64,000 bases of DNA from BJ22 sp021298375 (GCA_046343015.1 JBKDOL010000032.1:62001-126000); one strand, 5' to 3'; shown: positions 1 to 8,431, numbered from the stretch's first letter. Program-made: numbers and translations. Notes: generated by a model not told the origin, from the sequence alone.

Positions 1-1371
1 GTGAAGGCGGTCGATTTCCGCTTTATGGATTTTATCGGTACATGGCAACACACAACGATTCCCGTTCATCAGTTGACGGAAGACACGTTTAACGACGGCC
101 AGGGCTTTGATGGCTCCAGCATCCGGGGTTGGCAGCAGATCAACGAGAGCGACATGCTGCTCGTTCCCGATCCGTCGACGGCTTTTCTCGACCCGTTTAC
201 CGAGTTGCCGACGTTGATCATGATCTGCAACATTCAGGATCCGATCACCCGGGAAGACTACAGTCGCGACCCGCGGAACGTGGCCCGCAAGGCGAGTGCC
301 TATCTGCAGCGGACAGGTTTGGCCGACACGGTCTATTTTGGCCCGGAAGCTGAATTTTTCATCTTCGATGATGTCCGCTTTGATCAAAACGCGCACTCCG
401 GGTTTTTTCATCTCGACAGCGTCGAGGCAGAATGGAATCGCGGTCGCGAAGAGTACCCCAACCTCGGCTACAAGATTCGGCACAAGGAGGGTTACTTCCC
501 CTGTCCGCCAACCGACAAGTTGATGGACATCCGCAACGAAATGATGCAGACGATGATCGACTGCGGTCTGAACGTCGAATGCCAGCATCACGAAGTGGCG
601 ACTGCCGGCCAAAGCGAAATCGATCTCAAGTTTAATGAGATGGTCAAAATGGCTGACCAATTGATGATGTACAAGTACATCGTCAAGAACGTCGCTTACA
701 AGAACAACAAGAGCGTCACGTTCATGCCCAAGCCGCTGTACGGCGATAATGGTTCGGGCATGCACTGCCACGTCTCGCTTTGGAAAGGTGGCAAGCCGCT
801 GTTTGCCGGCGACGGTTATGCCGGTCTGAGCCAGATGGCTCTATTCGCGATTGGCGGTTTGCTCAAGCATGCCCCGGCGATCCTTGCCTTCAGCAACCCG
901 ACCACCAACAGCTACAAGCGTTTGGTGCCGGGCTACGAGGCTCCGGTGAACCTTGCTTACAGCCAGCGGAACCGTTCGGCTGCTTGCCGAATTCCGATGT
1001 ACAGCAGCAGCCCCAAGGCGAAGCGGGTCGAATTCCGCTGCCCCGATCCGAGTTGTAACCCCTACCTCGCCTTTAGCGCCATCCTGATGGCTGTTCTCGA
1101 CGGCATCGAGAACAAGATTGATCCAGGCACTCCGCTGGACAAGGACATCTATGACCTGCCGCCCGAAGAGGCCGCTTCGGTTCCCAAGACACCGGCTTCG
1201 CTCGATGCCGCGCTTGATGCGCTCGAAGCAGACCACGAGTTCCTGCTCAAGGGCGATGTCTTTACCGAAGACGTCGTCCAGCAGTGGATCGCGTACAAGC
1301 GAGTGAAAGAAGTCGATGCGATGCGGTTGCGACCGCACCCGTATGAGTTCTGCCTCTACTACGACGTCTAA
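1..1371 (+). CDS. glnA: Type I glutamine synthetase, 5' end cut by the window
   Basis: Ligates ammonia to glutamate using ATP, the main nitrogen-assimilation step in the cytoplasm. The frame is open from base 1 and begins at the equivalent of about residue 15 of E. coli GlnA (VKAVDFRF against VKFVDLRF), so roughly 14 N-terminal residues lie outside the window and the GTG at base 1 is an internal valine. Visible family motifs are FDGSSIRGW, FGPEAEFF, NGSGMHCHVS (ammonium/glutamate site), NPTTNSYKRLVPGYEAP (ATP site) and the C-terminal YDLPPEE loop, whose tyrosine (window residue 384) matches the adenylylation site of the enterobacterial enzyme. The C-terminus ELYYSV-like end (CLYYDV) is intact. 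Whether GlnE-type adenylylation operates here cannot be seen. A long hairpin follows the stop codon. Confidence 0.96.
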   Translation: MKAVDFRFMDFIGTWQHTTIPVHQLTEDTFNDGQGFDGSSIRGWQQINESDMLLVPDPSTAFLDPFTELPTLIMICNIQDPITREDYSRDPRNVARKASAYLQRTGLADTVYFGPEAEFFIFDDVRFDQNAHSGFFHLDSVEAEWNRGREEYPNLGYKIRHKEGYFPCPPTDKLMDIRNEMMQTMIDCGLNVECQHHEVATAGQSEIDLKFNEMVKMADQLMMYKYIVKNVAYKNNKSVTFMPKPLYGDNGSGMHCHVSLWKGGKPLFAGDGYAGLSQMALFAIGGLLKHAPAILAFSNPTTNSYKRLVPGYEAPVNLAYSQRNRSAACRIPMYSSSPKAKRVEFRCPDPSCNPYLAFSAILMAVLDGIENKIDPGTPLDKDIYDLPPEEAASVPKTPASLDAALDALEADHEFLLKGDVFTEDVVQQWIAYKRVKEVDAMRLRPHPYEFCLYYDV

Positions 1372-1435
1372 TCGCGGCGCGTCTCGGCAGGCGAAGCGAT
1401 TCAGGATGCGGTGGCCGGACGGCCAACCGAACAGT

Positions 1436-1497
1436 GACCGGGTCGCGGGCGCATGGGAAAGCCTTTTCTCATGGGTCCGTGGCCCGGTCTTGTTTTG
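1436..1497 (+). terminator. Long hairpin with T-rich tail after glnA
   Basis: The arm 1436-1458 pairs with 1467-1489 over about 23 positions, including several G-T wobbles, and the A and T runs inside extend the stem to a tiny loop. It is followed by TTGTTTTG. It lies 65 bp after the glnA stop and before the convergent yidD stop, as expected for a factor-independent terminator. The T tract is interrupted by G, so strength is uncertain. Confidence 0.55.
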
Positions 1498-1516
1498 CGC
1501 CGTCTTGTTTTGCGCC
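1487..1516. repeat. Tandem repeat, 2 x 15 bp
   Basis: Two perfect head-to-tail copies of GTCTTGTTTTGCGCC, overlapping the tail of the glnA terminator hairpin. It is one of the short intergenic arrays of this window. Confidence 0.8.
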
Positions 1517-1528
1517 GGGCGGAGCGCT

Positions 1529-1768
1529 TTAGGGCGGATCAAAACCACTGCCGCCAAAGGGATGGCAGCGGCAAATGCGACGGAGTCCCCGCCAGCTTCC
1601 GCGCACCGCTCCGTATTTCTGCACCGCTTCGATGAAGTACTGACTGCAACTTGGCGTGAAGCGACACTTGGGGCCAAACAGCGGGCTGATCGCCAGCTGG
1701 TAAAATCGCACCAGGGCAATCAGCAGGCGTCGCGGCAGCTCCCAGAGAATTCGCCACCAGTCGCTCAT
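1529..1768 (-). CDS. yidD: Membrane protein insertion efficiency factor YidD
   Basis: A 79-residue protein of the YidD family, a small membrane-associated protein that helps YidC-dependent insertion of inner-membrane proteins. The sequence shows the amphipathic N-terminus (WELPRRLLIALVRFYQLAISP), the family core CRFTPSCSQY and the C-terminal RICRCHPFGGSGFDPP. The length is typical of the family. Its ATG overlaps the rnpA stop by four bases (ATGA at 1765-1768), so the two genes are very probably translationally coupled. The usual next gene, yidC, is not downstream: the glnA 3' end is. Confidence 0.95.
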   Translation of the reverse strand: MSDWWRILWELPRRLLIALVRFYQLAISPLFGPKCRFTPSCSQYFIEAVQKYGAVRGSWRGLRRICRCHPFGGSGFDPP

Positions 1769-2211
1769 CTTTGTTCCCCGCGCCGTGGTCGCGAGGAGCG
1801 ATCCAGCGGCGGCCGGGCAAAGCGCGGACCCCGCTGCAGATCGCGCTCGATCCGCTGAGTCAAAGCCAAAAGCGAGCGTTCCACCCGGTCCAGCGAGGGA
1901 ATCGCGCCCTTCCGCGGCCTGACGACGATGTCCAGAGCGCTGGGAATTCGTTGGCGATTGCGGCGATAGGCCTCGCGGATCAGGCGTTTCCAGAGGTTGC
2001 GAACCACGGCATTCCCGACTTGGCGCCCGATCGACAGCCCCAAGCGGGAGTTGGCGTGGCGGGTGCGTGTCGCCGTGACCACGAGCGTCTCATCGGCGGC
2101 AAACCGGTTTCCGGCAAAGACCGCATCGAAGTCTGCCTGTCTTTTCAGCCGCGCCGCAGCGGGAAACTGCTGCCCCTGAATCGGAATGCTGCTCTCTGCC
2201 TGGCCAGTCAT
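1765..2211 (-). CDS. rnpA: Ribonuclease P protein component
   Basis: Protein subunit of RNase P, which binds the catalytic RNA and helps mature tRNA 5' ends. The 148-residue product carries the basic RNR-type helix GNAVVRNLWKRLIREAYR, preceded by RLGLSIGRQVG and followed by DIVVRP, all in family order. The N-terminal 20 residues (MTGQAESSIPIQGQQFPAAA) and the arginine-rich tail beyond DLQRGPRF extend past the common core. The ATG is 6 bp downstream of the stop of the dnaJ-like gene and its end overlaps yidD. The rpmH gene that normally precedes rnpA is absent here. Confidence 0.94.
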   Translation of the reverse strand: MTGQAESSIPIQGQQFPAAARLKRQADFDAVFAGNRFAADETLVVTATRTRHANSRLGLSIGRQVGNAVVRNLWKRLIREAYRRNRQRIPSALDIVVRPRKGAIPSLDRVERSLLALTQRIERDLQRGPRFARPPLDRSSRPRRGEQR

Positions 2212-2217
2212 GGTGCG

Positions 2218-3204
2218 TTACCAAGTGAGATTCTTGCGCGGATTCGGCTGGTTGACCCGGTCGAGAATGCCGGCGAGGGCGTCCCGGTCCTCCTGCGCCA
2301 GTTGATCCGGAACGACGATTTCAATTTCGGCAAGCAAGTCTCCTTTGCCGTCGTCGTGCACGCCCATCCCCTTGAGTCGCAGAACGCGTCCACTGCTGGA
2401 GCCTGCGGGAACGGTCACCGTGATCGTGCCATGCGGAGTCGGCAGGTCGACTTTGGTCCCCAAGAGCGCTTCCTGAATCGTGATCGGCAATTTGACCTGC
2501 AGCTGGTTTCCAGAGCGGGTGAAATTCGGATGCGGGGCGACCTTGACGGTGACCAGCAAGTCGCCCTGTTGTCCGCCGGGCCCGACTTGTCCTTGTCTCC
2601 TTAAACGGATTTTTTTCCCGGGTTCGATTCCCTTGGGAATCTTGATCGAGAGGGTTTCCGTTTTCCCACCGCGGCTGAGGCTGAGTTGATGTTCTCCGCC
2701 GCTGACGGCAACGGAAAAAGGGATGGTGATTTCTTCCTCGAGGTCGAGGTCGAGCGGTTCCTGGGAGGGTTGCGGGCCTCTGCGGCGTTGACCACCCCCG
2801 CCCGGGGCCCCGCCCCTTCCCCCGCCGCCCGGTGCCCCGCCGCCCGGTCCCCCGCCGAACTGCCGAAAGATTTGCTCAAAAGCCCCTCCCCCGCCGCCGC
2901 CAAAGATCTGGCTGAAGTCAATTTCCATCCCACCCGGACCGGCTCCCCCACCGAAGGGGTTGCCTTGGGGCATTTGCTGAAAGCCTTCGCCGTAGCGGTC
3001 GTACATCTCGCGCTTCTCCGGCTCGCTCAGCACGTCGTAGGCAGCCTGAACCTGCTGGAACCGCTGCTTGGCCTTCTCCTTTTCCTTTTCATCTTCATGC
3101 AGGTCAGGATGGTATTTCCGAGCCAAACGGCGATACGCCTTCTGAATTTCCTCAGGGGAAGCGTTGCGCGAGACCTCGAGTGTCTTGTAGTAATCTTCGG
3201 CCAT
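2218..3204 (-). CDS. DnaJ-like co-chaperone without zinc finger (CbpA type)
   Basis: A class B Hsp40 of 328 residues. An N-terminal J domain (about residues 1-70) starts at MAEDYYKTLEV and contains the HPD tripeptide (KYHPDL) that stimulates the DnaK ATPase. A glycine-rich low-complexity linker (about residues 85-160, with runs such as FGGGGGGAFEQIF) follows, then the two beta-rich substrate-binding domains of the DnaJ C-terminus (TIPFSVAVSGGEHQLSL, IPKGIEPGKKIRLRRQG, LGTKVDLPTPHG, LRLKGMGV). The CxxCxGxG zinc repeats of true DnaJ are missing, as in CbpA. I chose the ATG at 3204 because the J domain begins there; the frame runs 61 codons further upstream. It leads the operon with rnpA and yidD. 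Confidence 0.92.
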   Translation of the reverse strand: MAEDYYKTLEVSRNASPEEIQKAYRRLARKYHPDLHEDEKEKEKAKQRFQQVQAAYDVLSEPEKREMYDRYGEGFQQMPQGNPFGGGAGPGGMEIDFSQIFGGGGGGAFEQIFRQFGGGPGGGAPGGGGRGGAPGGGGQRRRGPQPSQEPLDLDLEEEITIPFSVAVSGGEHQLSLSRGGKTETLSIKIPKGIEPGKKIRLRRQGQVGPGGQQGDLLVTVKVAPHPNFTRSGNQLQVKLPITIQEALLGTKVDLPTPHGTITVTVPAGSSSGRVLRLKGMGVHDDGKGDLLAEIEIVVPDQLAQEDRDALAGILDRVNQPNPRKNLTW

Positions 3205-3834
3205 TGAGTTCAGCGTTACGGTGACAGGAAGCGAGCTTGGCAGGTGGCGTCGTGGCCAAGCCAAGCGCGCGGGCAAAGACTCCGCCTGCAGCAGCCAAAG
3301 TCCGGGGTGCTCCGATCGGAGACCGCCTTCGGCATTGCCTCCGGTGAATTGTACGAGCGGCAGGGCAACTCCTTCAATCCGCGGCAAATGGGGGAGTTAC
3401 CCAGCCGGGTAAGCGTCGAAGCGGGGCAATTCGGGGTCGAGTCCAACGACCGCCTCGACCCGGTTATCCTGTGCTTCTCTCCGCTCAAACGGGGCTTTGC
3501 AGAGTCCCGCAACGGGGTGTTACTGGTCCCCGGCTCTTGGTTCGTGGGCCTCGCCCGGGGCGGTTTCGAGCAACCGCGCGCTGGGGAAAAACCGCCCAAA
3601 AGTCTGGACCTCGCGGGCGAAGTTGAAAAAATTCAACAACGTTTCCCGTTCGCTGCGCGGATGTTCACATTCCACAACATTTGGCCCCGCTGCCAAAACC
3701 GCGTAATTGAACCTAACTCTCTGTCCGCTGGTGGTTTGCGGCGATTTGGCTGGGGCTTTTTCCAGCTCTGGCACCTCGGCTGCTTTTCTCTCTGCTGCCA
3801 AACACGACTCAACCACCAAGCGGAGCAACACAAC
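3205..3834. other. Divergent intergenic region between the dnaJ-like operon and rpoD
   Basis: About 630 bp with no recognisable gene. The rpoD reading frame stays open back to about 3244, but the upstream translation is compositionally odd and matches no sigma-factor region, so I treat it as untranslated leader or promoter DNA. Both flanking genes need promoters here; I could not pick a convincing -35/-10 pair. Confidence 0.6.
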
Positions 3835-5412
3835 ATGGGCAAGCAGCGGCAATTTCCGGTCGACGGCGAGCAGGATTGGAAGGCCACCGGCAAAAAGGAG
3901 GTTGGCTTCGACGAATTCGAGGGGGGCTTTGACGAAGAAGAAACCGGTGTGGAAGAGGTCAGCTTCATCGACGCCGGGGAAGAGAGCGACGAAGGTTCGA
4001 TCGACGACCCGGTGCGAATGTACCTGATGCAGATGGGCCGGATCCCGCTCCTCACGCGACACGAAGAACTTTCGGCTGCCCAGAAAATCGAGCGGACCCG
4101 CTGGTTTTTCCGCAACTCGATGCTCTCCACCGACTTCATGCTCCAAGGGGCATATGACCTGCTCAAGCGGGTTCATGCCAACACCCTGCGACTCGATCGG
4201 ACCATCGAAGTCAGCGTCACCAACAAGAGCGAAAAGAAACGGATCATGCAGCGGCTGACTCCCAACTTGGCCACGCTCAAGGAATTGCTCAAGCGAAACC
4301 GCCGCGACTTCTTCTTCGCCATCAACCGCCGCAATCCACGCAAAGCCCGGCATGACGCCTGGCGCCGGATGGTCGTCCGCCGCAACAAGTGCGTGCGGCT
4401 GATTGAAGAAATGAACCTCCGCTACAACCGGCTGCAACCGATTTTCCAACGGCTCATCGGCATTCAGCAGCGGATGCAGAGCCTGGCTGAGTTGCTTCGC
4501 ACTCCGGCCAGCGAGCGTCACGAAAATGCTCCGAGCCGGGCCGAAATCCGGGCCGAACTCAACAACCTGATGAAGCTGACCCAGGAAAGCCCCAAGACCC
4601 TCGCCCGACGGATTCAGCAGACCAATCGCTGGCAATACGCCCACGAAGCTGCCAAGCGGATCCTGTCGGCTGGGAACCTCCGATTGGTGGTCTCGATCGC
4701 CAAGAAGTACCGCAATCGCGGAATCAGCTTTCTCGACCTGATTCAGGAAGGCAACACCGGTCTGATGCGGGCCGTCGACAAGTTCGAATACAAGCGAGGT
4801 TACAAGTTCTCCACCTACGCAACCTGGTGGATTCGCCAAGCCATTACCCGGGCCATCGCCGACCAGAGCCGGACCATTCGCGTTCCGGTCCACATGATCG
4901 ACACGATGACCAAGATTCGCAATGTCGTCCGCGACCTCGTCCAGGAACTGGGCCGCGAACCATCGCCCGAAGAAACTGCCGAACGAGCCTCCCTGCCGCT
5001 GGAAGATACCCGGGTGATCATGAAGATGGCTCGCCAACCGCTCTCGCTCGACCAACCTGTGGGCGACCACGATGACAGCTACTTCGGCGAGTTCCTCGAA
5101 GACCATCGGGACGACGATCCGCTCTACGAAGCCAACCAGGCTGCCCTCAAGCACCGGATCGAAGAGGCAATGGAGCACCTCAACTACCGCGAACGGGAAA
5201 TCCTCAAGCTGCGGTACGGTCTGGCTGATGGTTACGCCTACACCCTCGAAGAAGTCGGCCGGATTTTCTCGGTCACCCGGGAACGCGTCCGCCAAATCGA
5301 ATCGAAGGCCGTCCGCAAGCTCCAGCAGCCCTATCGCAGCCAGTCGCTGGCCGGCTTCCTCGATGGCCCCGAACCGAATTTGGAGAGCAATTCCTACTTT
5401 GAAGGCAAGTAA
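3835..5412 (+). CDS. rpoD: Principal sigma-70 factor (RpoD/SigA family)
   Basis: A group 1/2 sigma factor that directs RNA polymerase to housekeeping promoters. From the ATG at 3835 the product has 525 residues. An acidic N-terminus (about residues 20-58) precedes region 1.2 (DDPVRMYLMQMGRIPLL, from about 57). A charged non-conserved stretch follows, then region 2 from about 281 (NLRLVVSIAKKYRNRGISF, DLIQEGNTGLMRAVDKFEY, YATWWIRQAITRAIADQ), region 3 (LGREPSPEETA) and region 4 from about 447 (EREILKLRYGL, VTRERVRQIESKAVRKL). All core-binding, -10 and -35 recognition segments are present. The start is chosen at MGKQRQF because nothing upstream resembles sigma region 1. It is transcribed alone. 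An 18-bp duplication spans its stop codon. Confidence 0.93.
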   Translation: MGKQRQFPVDGEQDWKATGKKEVGFDEFEGGFDEEETGVEEVSFIDAGEESDEGSIDDPVRMYLMQMGRIPLLTRHEELSAAQKIERTRWFFRNSMLSTDFMLQGAYDLLKRVHANTLRLDRTIEVSVTNKSEKKRIMQRLTPNLATLKELLKRNRRDFFFAINRRNPRKARHDAWRRMVVRRNKCVRLIEEMNLRYNRLQPIFQRLIGIQQRMQSLAELLRTPASERHENAPSRAEIRAELNNLMKLTQESPKTLARRIQQTNRWQYAHEAAKRILSAGNLRLVVSIAKKYRNRGISFLDLIQEGNTGLMRAVDKFEYKRGYKFSTYATWWIRQAITRAIADQSRTIRVPVHMIDTMTKIRNVVRDLVQELGREPSPEETAERASLPLEDTRVIMKMARQPLSLDQPVGDHDDSYFGEFLEDHRDDDPLYEANQAALKHRIEEAMEHLNYREREILKLRYGLADGYAYTLEEVGRIFSVTRERVRQIESKAVRKLQQPYRSQSLAGFLDGPEPNLESNSYFEGK

Positions 5413-5431
5413 CTTTTTGAAGGCAAGTGAC
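5398..5431. repeat. 18-bp direct duplication across the rpoD stop
   Basis: TTTGAAGGCAAGTAAC at 5398-5413 recurs as TTTGAAGGCAAGTGAC at 5416-5431 (period 18). The first copy encodes the last sigma-factor residues and the stop; the second is the start of the 3' untranslated region, so it looks like a duplicated gene end. Confidence 0.75.
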
Positions 5432-5648
5432 TGCCAAGCCCGCACCGCGGGTGCTTGGCTTTCGAACAGCAAGTCGCCGGGGGGCCTCCTCCTCTTCCCC
5501 CGCGACTGACTGTGGTTGATGTTGATGTTCTGGCACGTCCACACCCGCGCGGGGTCGAAACCCGGCGCGGGTGCGGTCATGCTAGCGGGGTGGCATCACC
5601 GCCTCTGGGCAGGGAATTCAGCCGCTTCCGTTCGCGGCAAAGCTTGTC

Positions 5649-5678
5649 TTGACCCTCTTTGCGGGCTGCTTCTATACT
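5649..5678 (+). promoter_or_regulatory. Sigma-70-type promoter for the parvulin-chaperone gene
   Basis: TTGACC at 5649-5654 and TATACT at 5673-5678 are separated by 18 bp, close to the sigma-70 consensus in both boxes. Transcription would start near 5685, leaving a leader of about 65 nt before the ATG at 5750. It is the best promoter I can see by eye in the window. Confidence 0.65.
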
Positions 5679-5737
5679 CCGCCCCGACCACGCCGGCCAG
5701 AAGAGCGGGCATGGTGCTGGAAACCCGTCAGGTTAAT

Positions 5738-5743
5738 GGAGGA
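5738..5743 (+). promoter_or_regulatory. Shine-Dalgarno site fixing the start at 5750
   Basis: GGAGGA at 5738-5743 lies 6 bp before the ATG at 5750. It decides between that ATG and an upstream in-frame ATG at 5711, because only the downstream start has a well-placed ribosome binding site and a signal peptide directly after it. Confidence 0.75.
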
Positions 5744-5749
5744 ACCGTC

Positions 5750-7660
5750 ATGGTTGTTGCGCTCAGGGCATCGAAGTCCCGCCGCTTGCCCCTCACCCAT
5801 CGCTGCCTGCTGCCCCTGCTGCCCGTCGCCATCTGGGCCTCGAGCGCAGAGAGCGTCTGGTCGCAGGCCGCCGCACCGCAAACAGCCCCGCCAGCGGCTC
5901 AGCAACCCGTGCGCGATGTGGCTGCTGGCCCTGCTCCGCTCCAGCCCGACCAGCAGATGCCTACTCTGGCGATTGTCAATGGCGAGCCGATCACCCGTCA
6001 GCAGTTGGCCAGCGAGTCCATGAAGCGGTTCGGTGAAGAGGTGCTCGAAAGCCTCGTATCGAAACACCTTGTGTTCATGGAGTGCCAGAACCGAGGCATC
6101 CTGATCACGGAAAAAGATGTCAATGACGATATCATCGCCAAGGCCAAGGCCCTCGGCATGTCGGCCGAATACTGGATGAAGATGATCTGTGAGCAGCGGA
6201 AAATCACCGAAGACCGGGTCAAAAATGACATCATCTGGATGCAGATGGCGCTGCGGCGCCTGGCGGAAAAGGAAATTCAAGTCTCCAACGAAGACATCCA
6301 GAAGCGGATGGAATTGGAATACGGTCCCAAGGTGCGGGTCCGCGAAATCGTCCTGACGGACCGAAGTGAAGCTGAGAAAATCCGCGCCGAAGCCATGGCT
6401 CGTCCAGCGGACTTCGGCAACCTGGCCAAGCAATACTCCAAGAATCCAGTCAGCCAGGCGCTGAAGGGGCTGATTCCGCCGATTGCCCTGCACACCACCG
6501 AGCCGGCTTTCGAGCAAGTCATCTTTGCGATGAAACCGGGAGACATCTCCGAGGTGCTCACTTACGCCGAAAATCAATTCGTCGTGCTCAAGTGCGAAGA
6601 ACTTTTCCCCGCGGTCCAATTGCCGCCAGATCAGATTGCCGCCATTGAAGAGAGACTGGTCAAGGAAATCTCGGATGCGAAGCTGACCGACGCCGCTGCC
6701 TCGCTGTTCAAGCGGCTGCAGGAAGCCACCAAAGTGGTCAACGTGGTCAACGACCCCGAGCTGTCCCAGAAGTATCCCGGCGTGGCTGCCATGGTGGGCG
6801 ATCAGGTCCAGATCCGCACGCTCGATTTGGCGGAGGAATGCATCGTCCGCTACGGACAGGATATCCTCCAGGCGGAGATCGACCGAACCCTGCTGCTGCA
6901 AGCCCTTAAAGCCGCGAACAAGCAGGTCTCACAGGACGATATCAACAACGAAATCCGCCGGGCAGCCGAGTCTTTTGGCTATCGCAAGACCGACGGATCG
7001 ATTGACCTCCAGGCTTGGTTGACGTTTGTTACCGATGGCAACCTGAAAAAGGTGGACTTTTACGTCTCCGATGTCGTCTGGAAGTCTGTCGCCCTGAAGA
7101 AGCTGGTGGAGTCGCGAGTCGAAGTAACCACCGAAGACCTGCAAAAAGGTTTCGAAGCCAACTTCGGCCAGAAGGTCGAATGCCTGGCGATCATGCTCCG
7201 CGACCAGCGAACCGCTTTGAAAGTCTGGCAGATGGCCAGCGCCAATCCAACGGAAGAGTACTTCGGACAACTGGCCAAGCAGTATTCGGTTGAACCGGCG
7301 TCACAGAACAACAATGGCCAGGTCCCGCCGATTCGCCGGCACTCGGGTCGTCCCGACCTCGAGGAGGAGGCTTTCTCGCTCAAGAACGGCGAGATTTCCA
7401 AAGTGGTGCAGGTCGGCGAGTATTACATCATTCTTTTCTGTCAGGGAATGACCGAACCGGTTGTGACCGAGTTCGACGCCGTCAAAGAGCATCTTTATCA
7501 GGATATTCTCGAGAAGAAGCTCCGCCTCGCGATGGAAGACGAGTTCCTCGCGATCCGCGGTGACGCCCAAATCGACAACTTCCTCGCCGGCACCTCCCAA
7601 AGCGGCAAGGCCCTGCGGGCTGCCGCCAAGCAGAACGAGCAGCGCGGAACGCAGCGATAA
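5750..7660 (+). CDS. Secreted SurA-like peptidylprolyl isomerase with two parvulin domains
   Basis: A 636-residue predicted periplasmic folding chaperone/prolyl isomerase. A long signal peptide (basic RRLPLTHR, then a hydrophobic core, probable cleavage after WSQA) is followed by a proline-rich linker. A SurA/PpiD-type N-terminal helical domain (IVNGEPITRQQLASES) and a first PPIC domain follow (VRVREIVLTD, FGNLAKQYSKNPVS, AIFAMKPGDISEVL-like segment). The pattern then repeats: a second helical segment and a second PPIC domain (VECLAIMLRDQRTA, YFGQLAKQYSVEPASQ, GQVPPIRR, LEEEAFSLKNGEISKVVQVG). The internal duplication resembles E. coli SurA in having two parvulin units, but its domain order is N-PPIC-N-PPIC. 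It is monocistronic, with its own promoter, and a six-copy repeat array follows it. The substrate is unknown; outer-membrane proteins are an inference. Confidence 0.88.
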   Translation: MVVALRASKSRRLPLTHRCLLPLLPVAIWASSAESVWSQAAAPQTAPPAAQQPVRDVAAGPAPLQPDQQMPTLAIVNGEPITRQQLASESMKRFGEEVLESLVSKHLVFMECQNRGILITEKDVNDDIIAKAKALGMSAEYWMKMICEQRKITEDRVKNDIIWMQMALRRLAEKEIQVSNEDIQKRMELEYGPKVRVREIVLTDRSEAEKIRAEAMARPADFGNLAKQYSKNPVSQALKGLIPPIALHTTEPAFEQVIFAMKPGDISEVLTYAENQFVVLKCEELFPAVQLPPDQIAAIEERLVKEISDAKLTDAAASLFKRLQEATKVVNVVNDPELSQKYPGVAAMVGDQVQIRTLDLAEECIVRYGQDILQAEIDRTLLLQALKAANKQVSQDDINNEIRRAAESFGYRKTDGSIDLQAWLTFVTDGNLKKVDFYVSDVVWKSVALKKLVESRVEVTTEDLQKGFEANFGQKVECLAIMLRDQRTALKVWQMASANPTEEYFGQLAKQYSVEPASQNNNGQVPPIRRHSGRPDLEEEAFSLKNGEISKVVQVGEYYIILFCQGMTEPVVTEFDAVKEHLYQDILEKKLRLAMEDEFLAIRGDAQIDNFLAGTSQSGKALRAAAKQNEQRGTQR

Positions 7661-7686
7661 TCGCCAGCCCCCCGCGCGCTGCCAGT

Positions 7687-7800
7687 GTATCCGCGGGCCG
7701 CCAGTAGATCCGCGGGCCGCCAGTAGATCCGCGGGCCGCCGGTAGATCCGCGGGCCGCCAGTAGATCCGCGCGGTGCCAGTAGATCCGCGCGGCGTCGGG
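7687..7800. repeat. Tandem repeat, 6 x 19 bp
   Basis: Six head-to-tail copies of a 19-bp unit (AGATCCGCGGGCCGCCAGT); copies 2-4 are nearly identical and copies 1, 5 and 6 diverged. It starts 26 bp after the parvulin-chaperone stop and ends before the convergent DUF2237 gene. The unit contains CCGCGG and is largely G+C. There are no unique spacers, so it is not a CRISPR array. Confidence 0.92.
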
Positions 7801-7835
7801 GAATCGCTGAATGGAGAATGAACGTCGCCGACCGG

Positions 7836-8210
7836 CTACTTGTCCGAATCCGCGGCATGCGCCTGCAAATCTTCGAGCGAAACAAACTCGAGTGCCGAGA
7901 TGTGGGTCGCGGCCAGATCGACTGGCGGGGCACAGCCGGCCGCCAGTGCTTCCTGCCAGCGCGACACGCAGAGGCACCAGCGATCACCCGGATTCAGGCC
8001 TGGGAATTCGTAGTCCGGGTTGGGAGTGGTCAGATCATTCCCCTGCTCGTAAGTAAACTCGAGAAATGCCTCGGTCATCACGGCGCAAACCAGATGCAGC
8101 CCGTAATCCGTTTGACCCGTGCGGCAAAAGCCATCGCGATAAAACCCGGTCAAAGGATCGGAACAGCAGCTTTGCAATTCTCCTCCGAGCACATTTTTGG
8201 GCAACTTCAT
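7836..8210 (-). CDS. DUF2237 family protein
   Basis: A 124-residue cytoplasmic protein of the DUF2237 family, whose biochemical role is not established. The conserved signature is present along its length: KNVLGGELQSCCSDPLTGFY, then CRTGQTDYGLHLVCAVMT, GNDLTTP, FPGLNPGDRWCLC and VSRWQEALAAG, ending with ATHISALEFVSLEDLQAHA. The ATG at 8210 starts directly before the conserved N-terminus (MKLPKNVLGG); an upstream ATG at 8306 would add 32 residues with no family resemblance. It is last in a leftward run after hrpA and the YcxB-like gene but lies about 220 bp from the latter, so co-transcription is uncertain. Confidence 0.88.
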   Translation of the reverse strand: MKLPKNVLGGELQSCCSDPLTGFYRDGFCRTGQTDYGLHLVCAVMTEAFLEFTYEQGNDLTTPNPDYEFPGLNPGDRWCLCVSRWQEALAAGCAPPVDLAATHISALEFVSLEDLQAHAADSDK

Positions 8211-8431
8211 CGCGGGGATACTCCCTGGAAAGGCGGGGAAAAACTTTCGGGCTATCGGCTTCGGATGACCTGACCACCCAATGATATCGTCACTCGGGGA
8301 TATCATAGGCTAAGGACACGCGGTGAACGACAGCGCTGCGAGGGGGCCGAGCGTCATCGGGCCGATTCCGCTCTCCAGCCAAGAGTGTTTTTCCCCGGTG
8401 CGGTTGGATGATGGCAAACGTTCGCGCGGGT

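Noticed and set aside
1529..2211. Replication origin suggested by rnpA-yidD
   Set aside because: No dnaA, rpmH, gidA or DnaA-box cluster is visible, and the operon neighbour is a dnaJ-like gene.
2620..2632. tRNA T-arm-like GGGTTCGATTCCC
   Set aside because: It lies in the coding sequence of the dnaJ-like gene (EPGKKI region) and has no acceptor or anticodon arms around it.
3520..5580. Long antisense open frame (about 686 codons) opposite rpoD
   Set aside because: It is the complement of a well-conserved sigma-factor gene in GC-rich DNA, with no family resemblance, so it is a codon-bias shadow.
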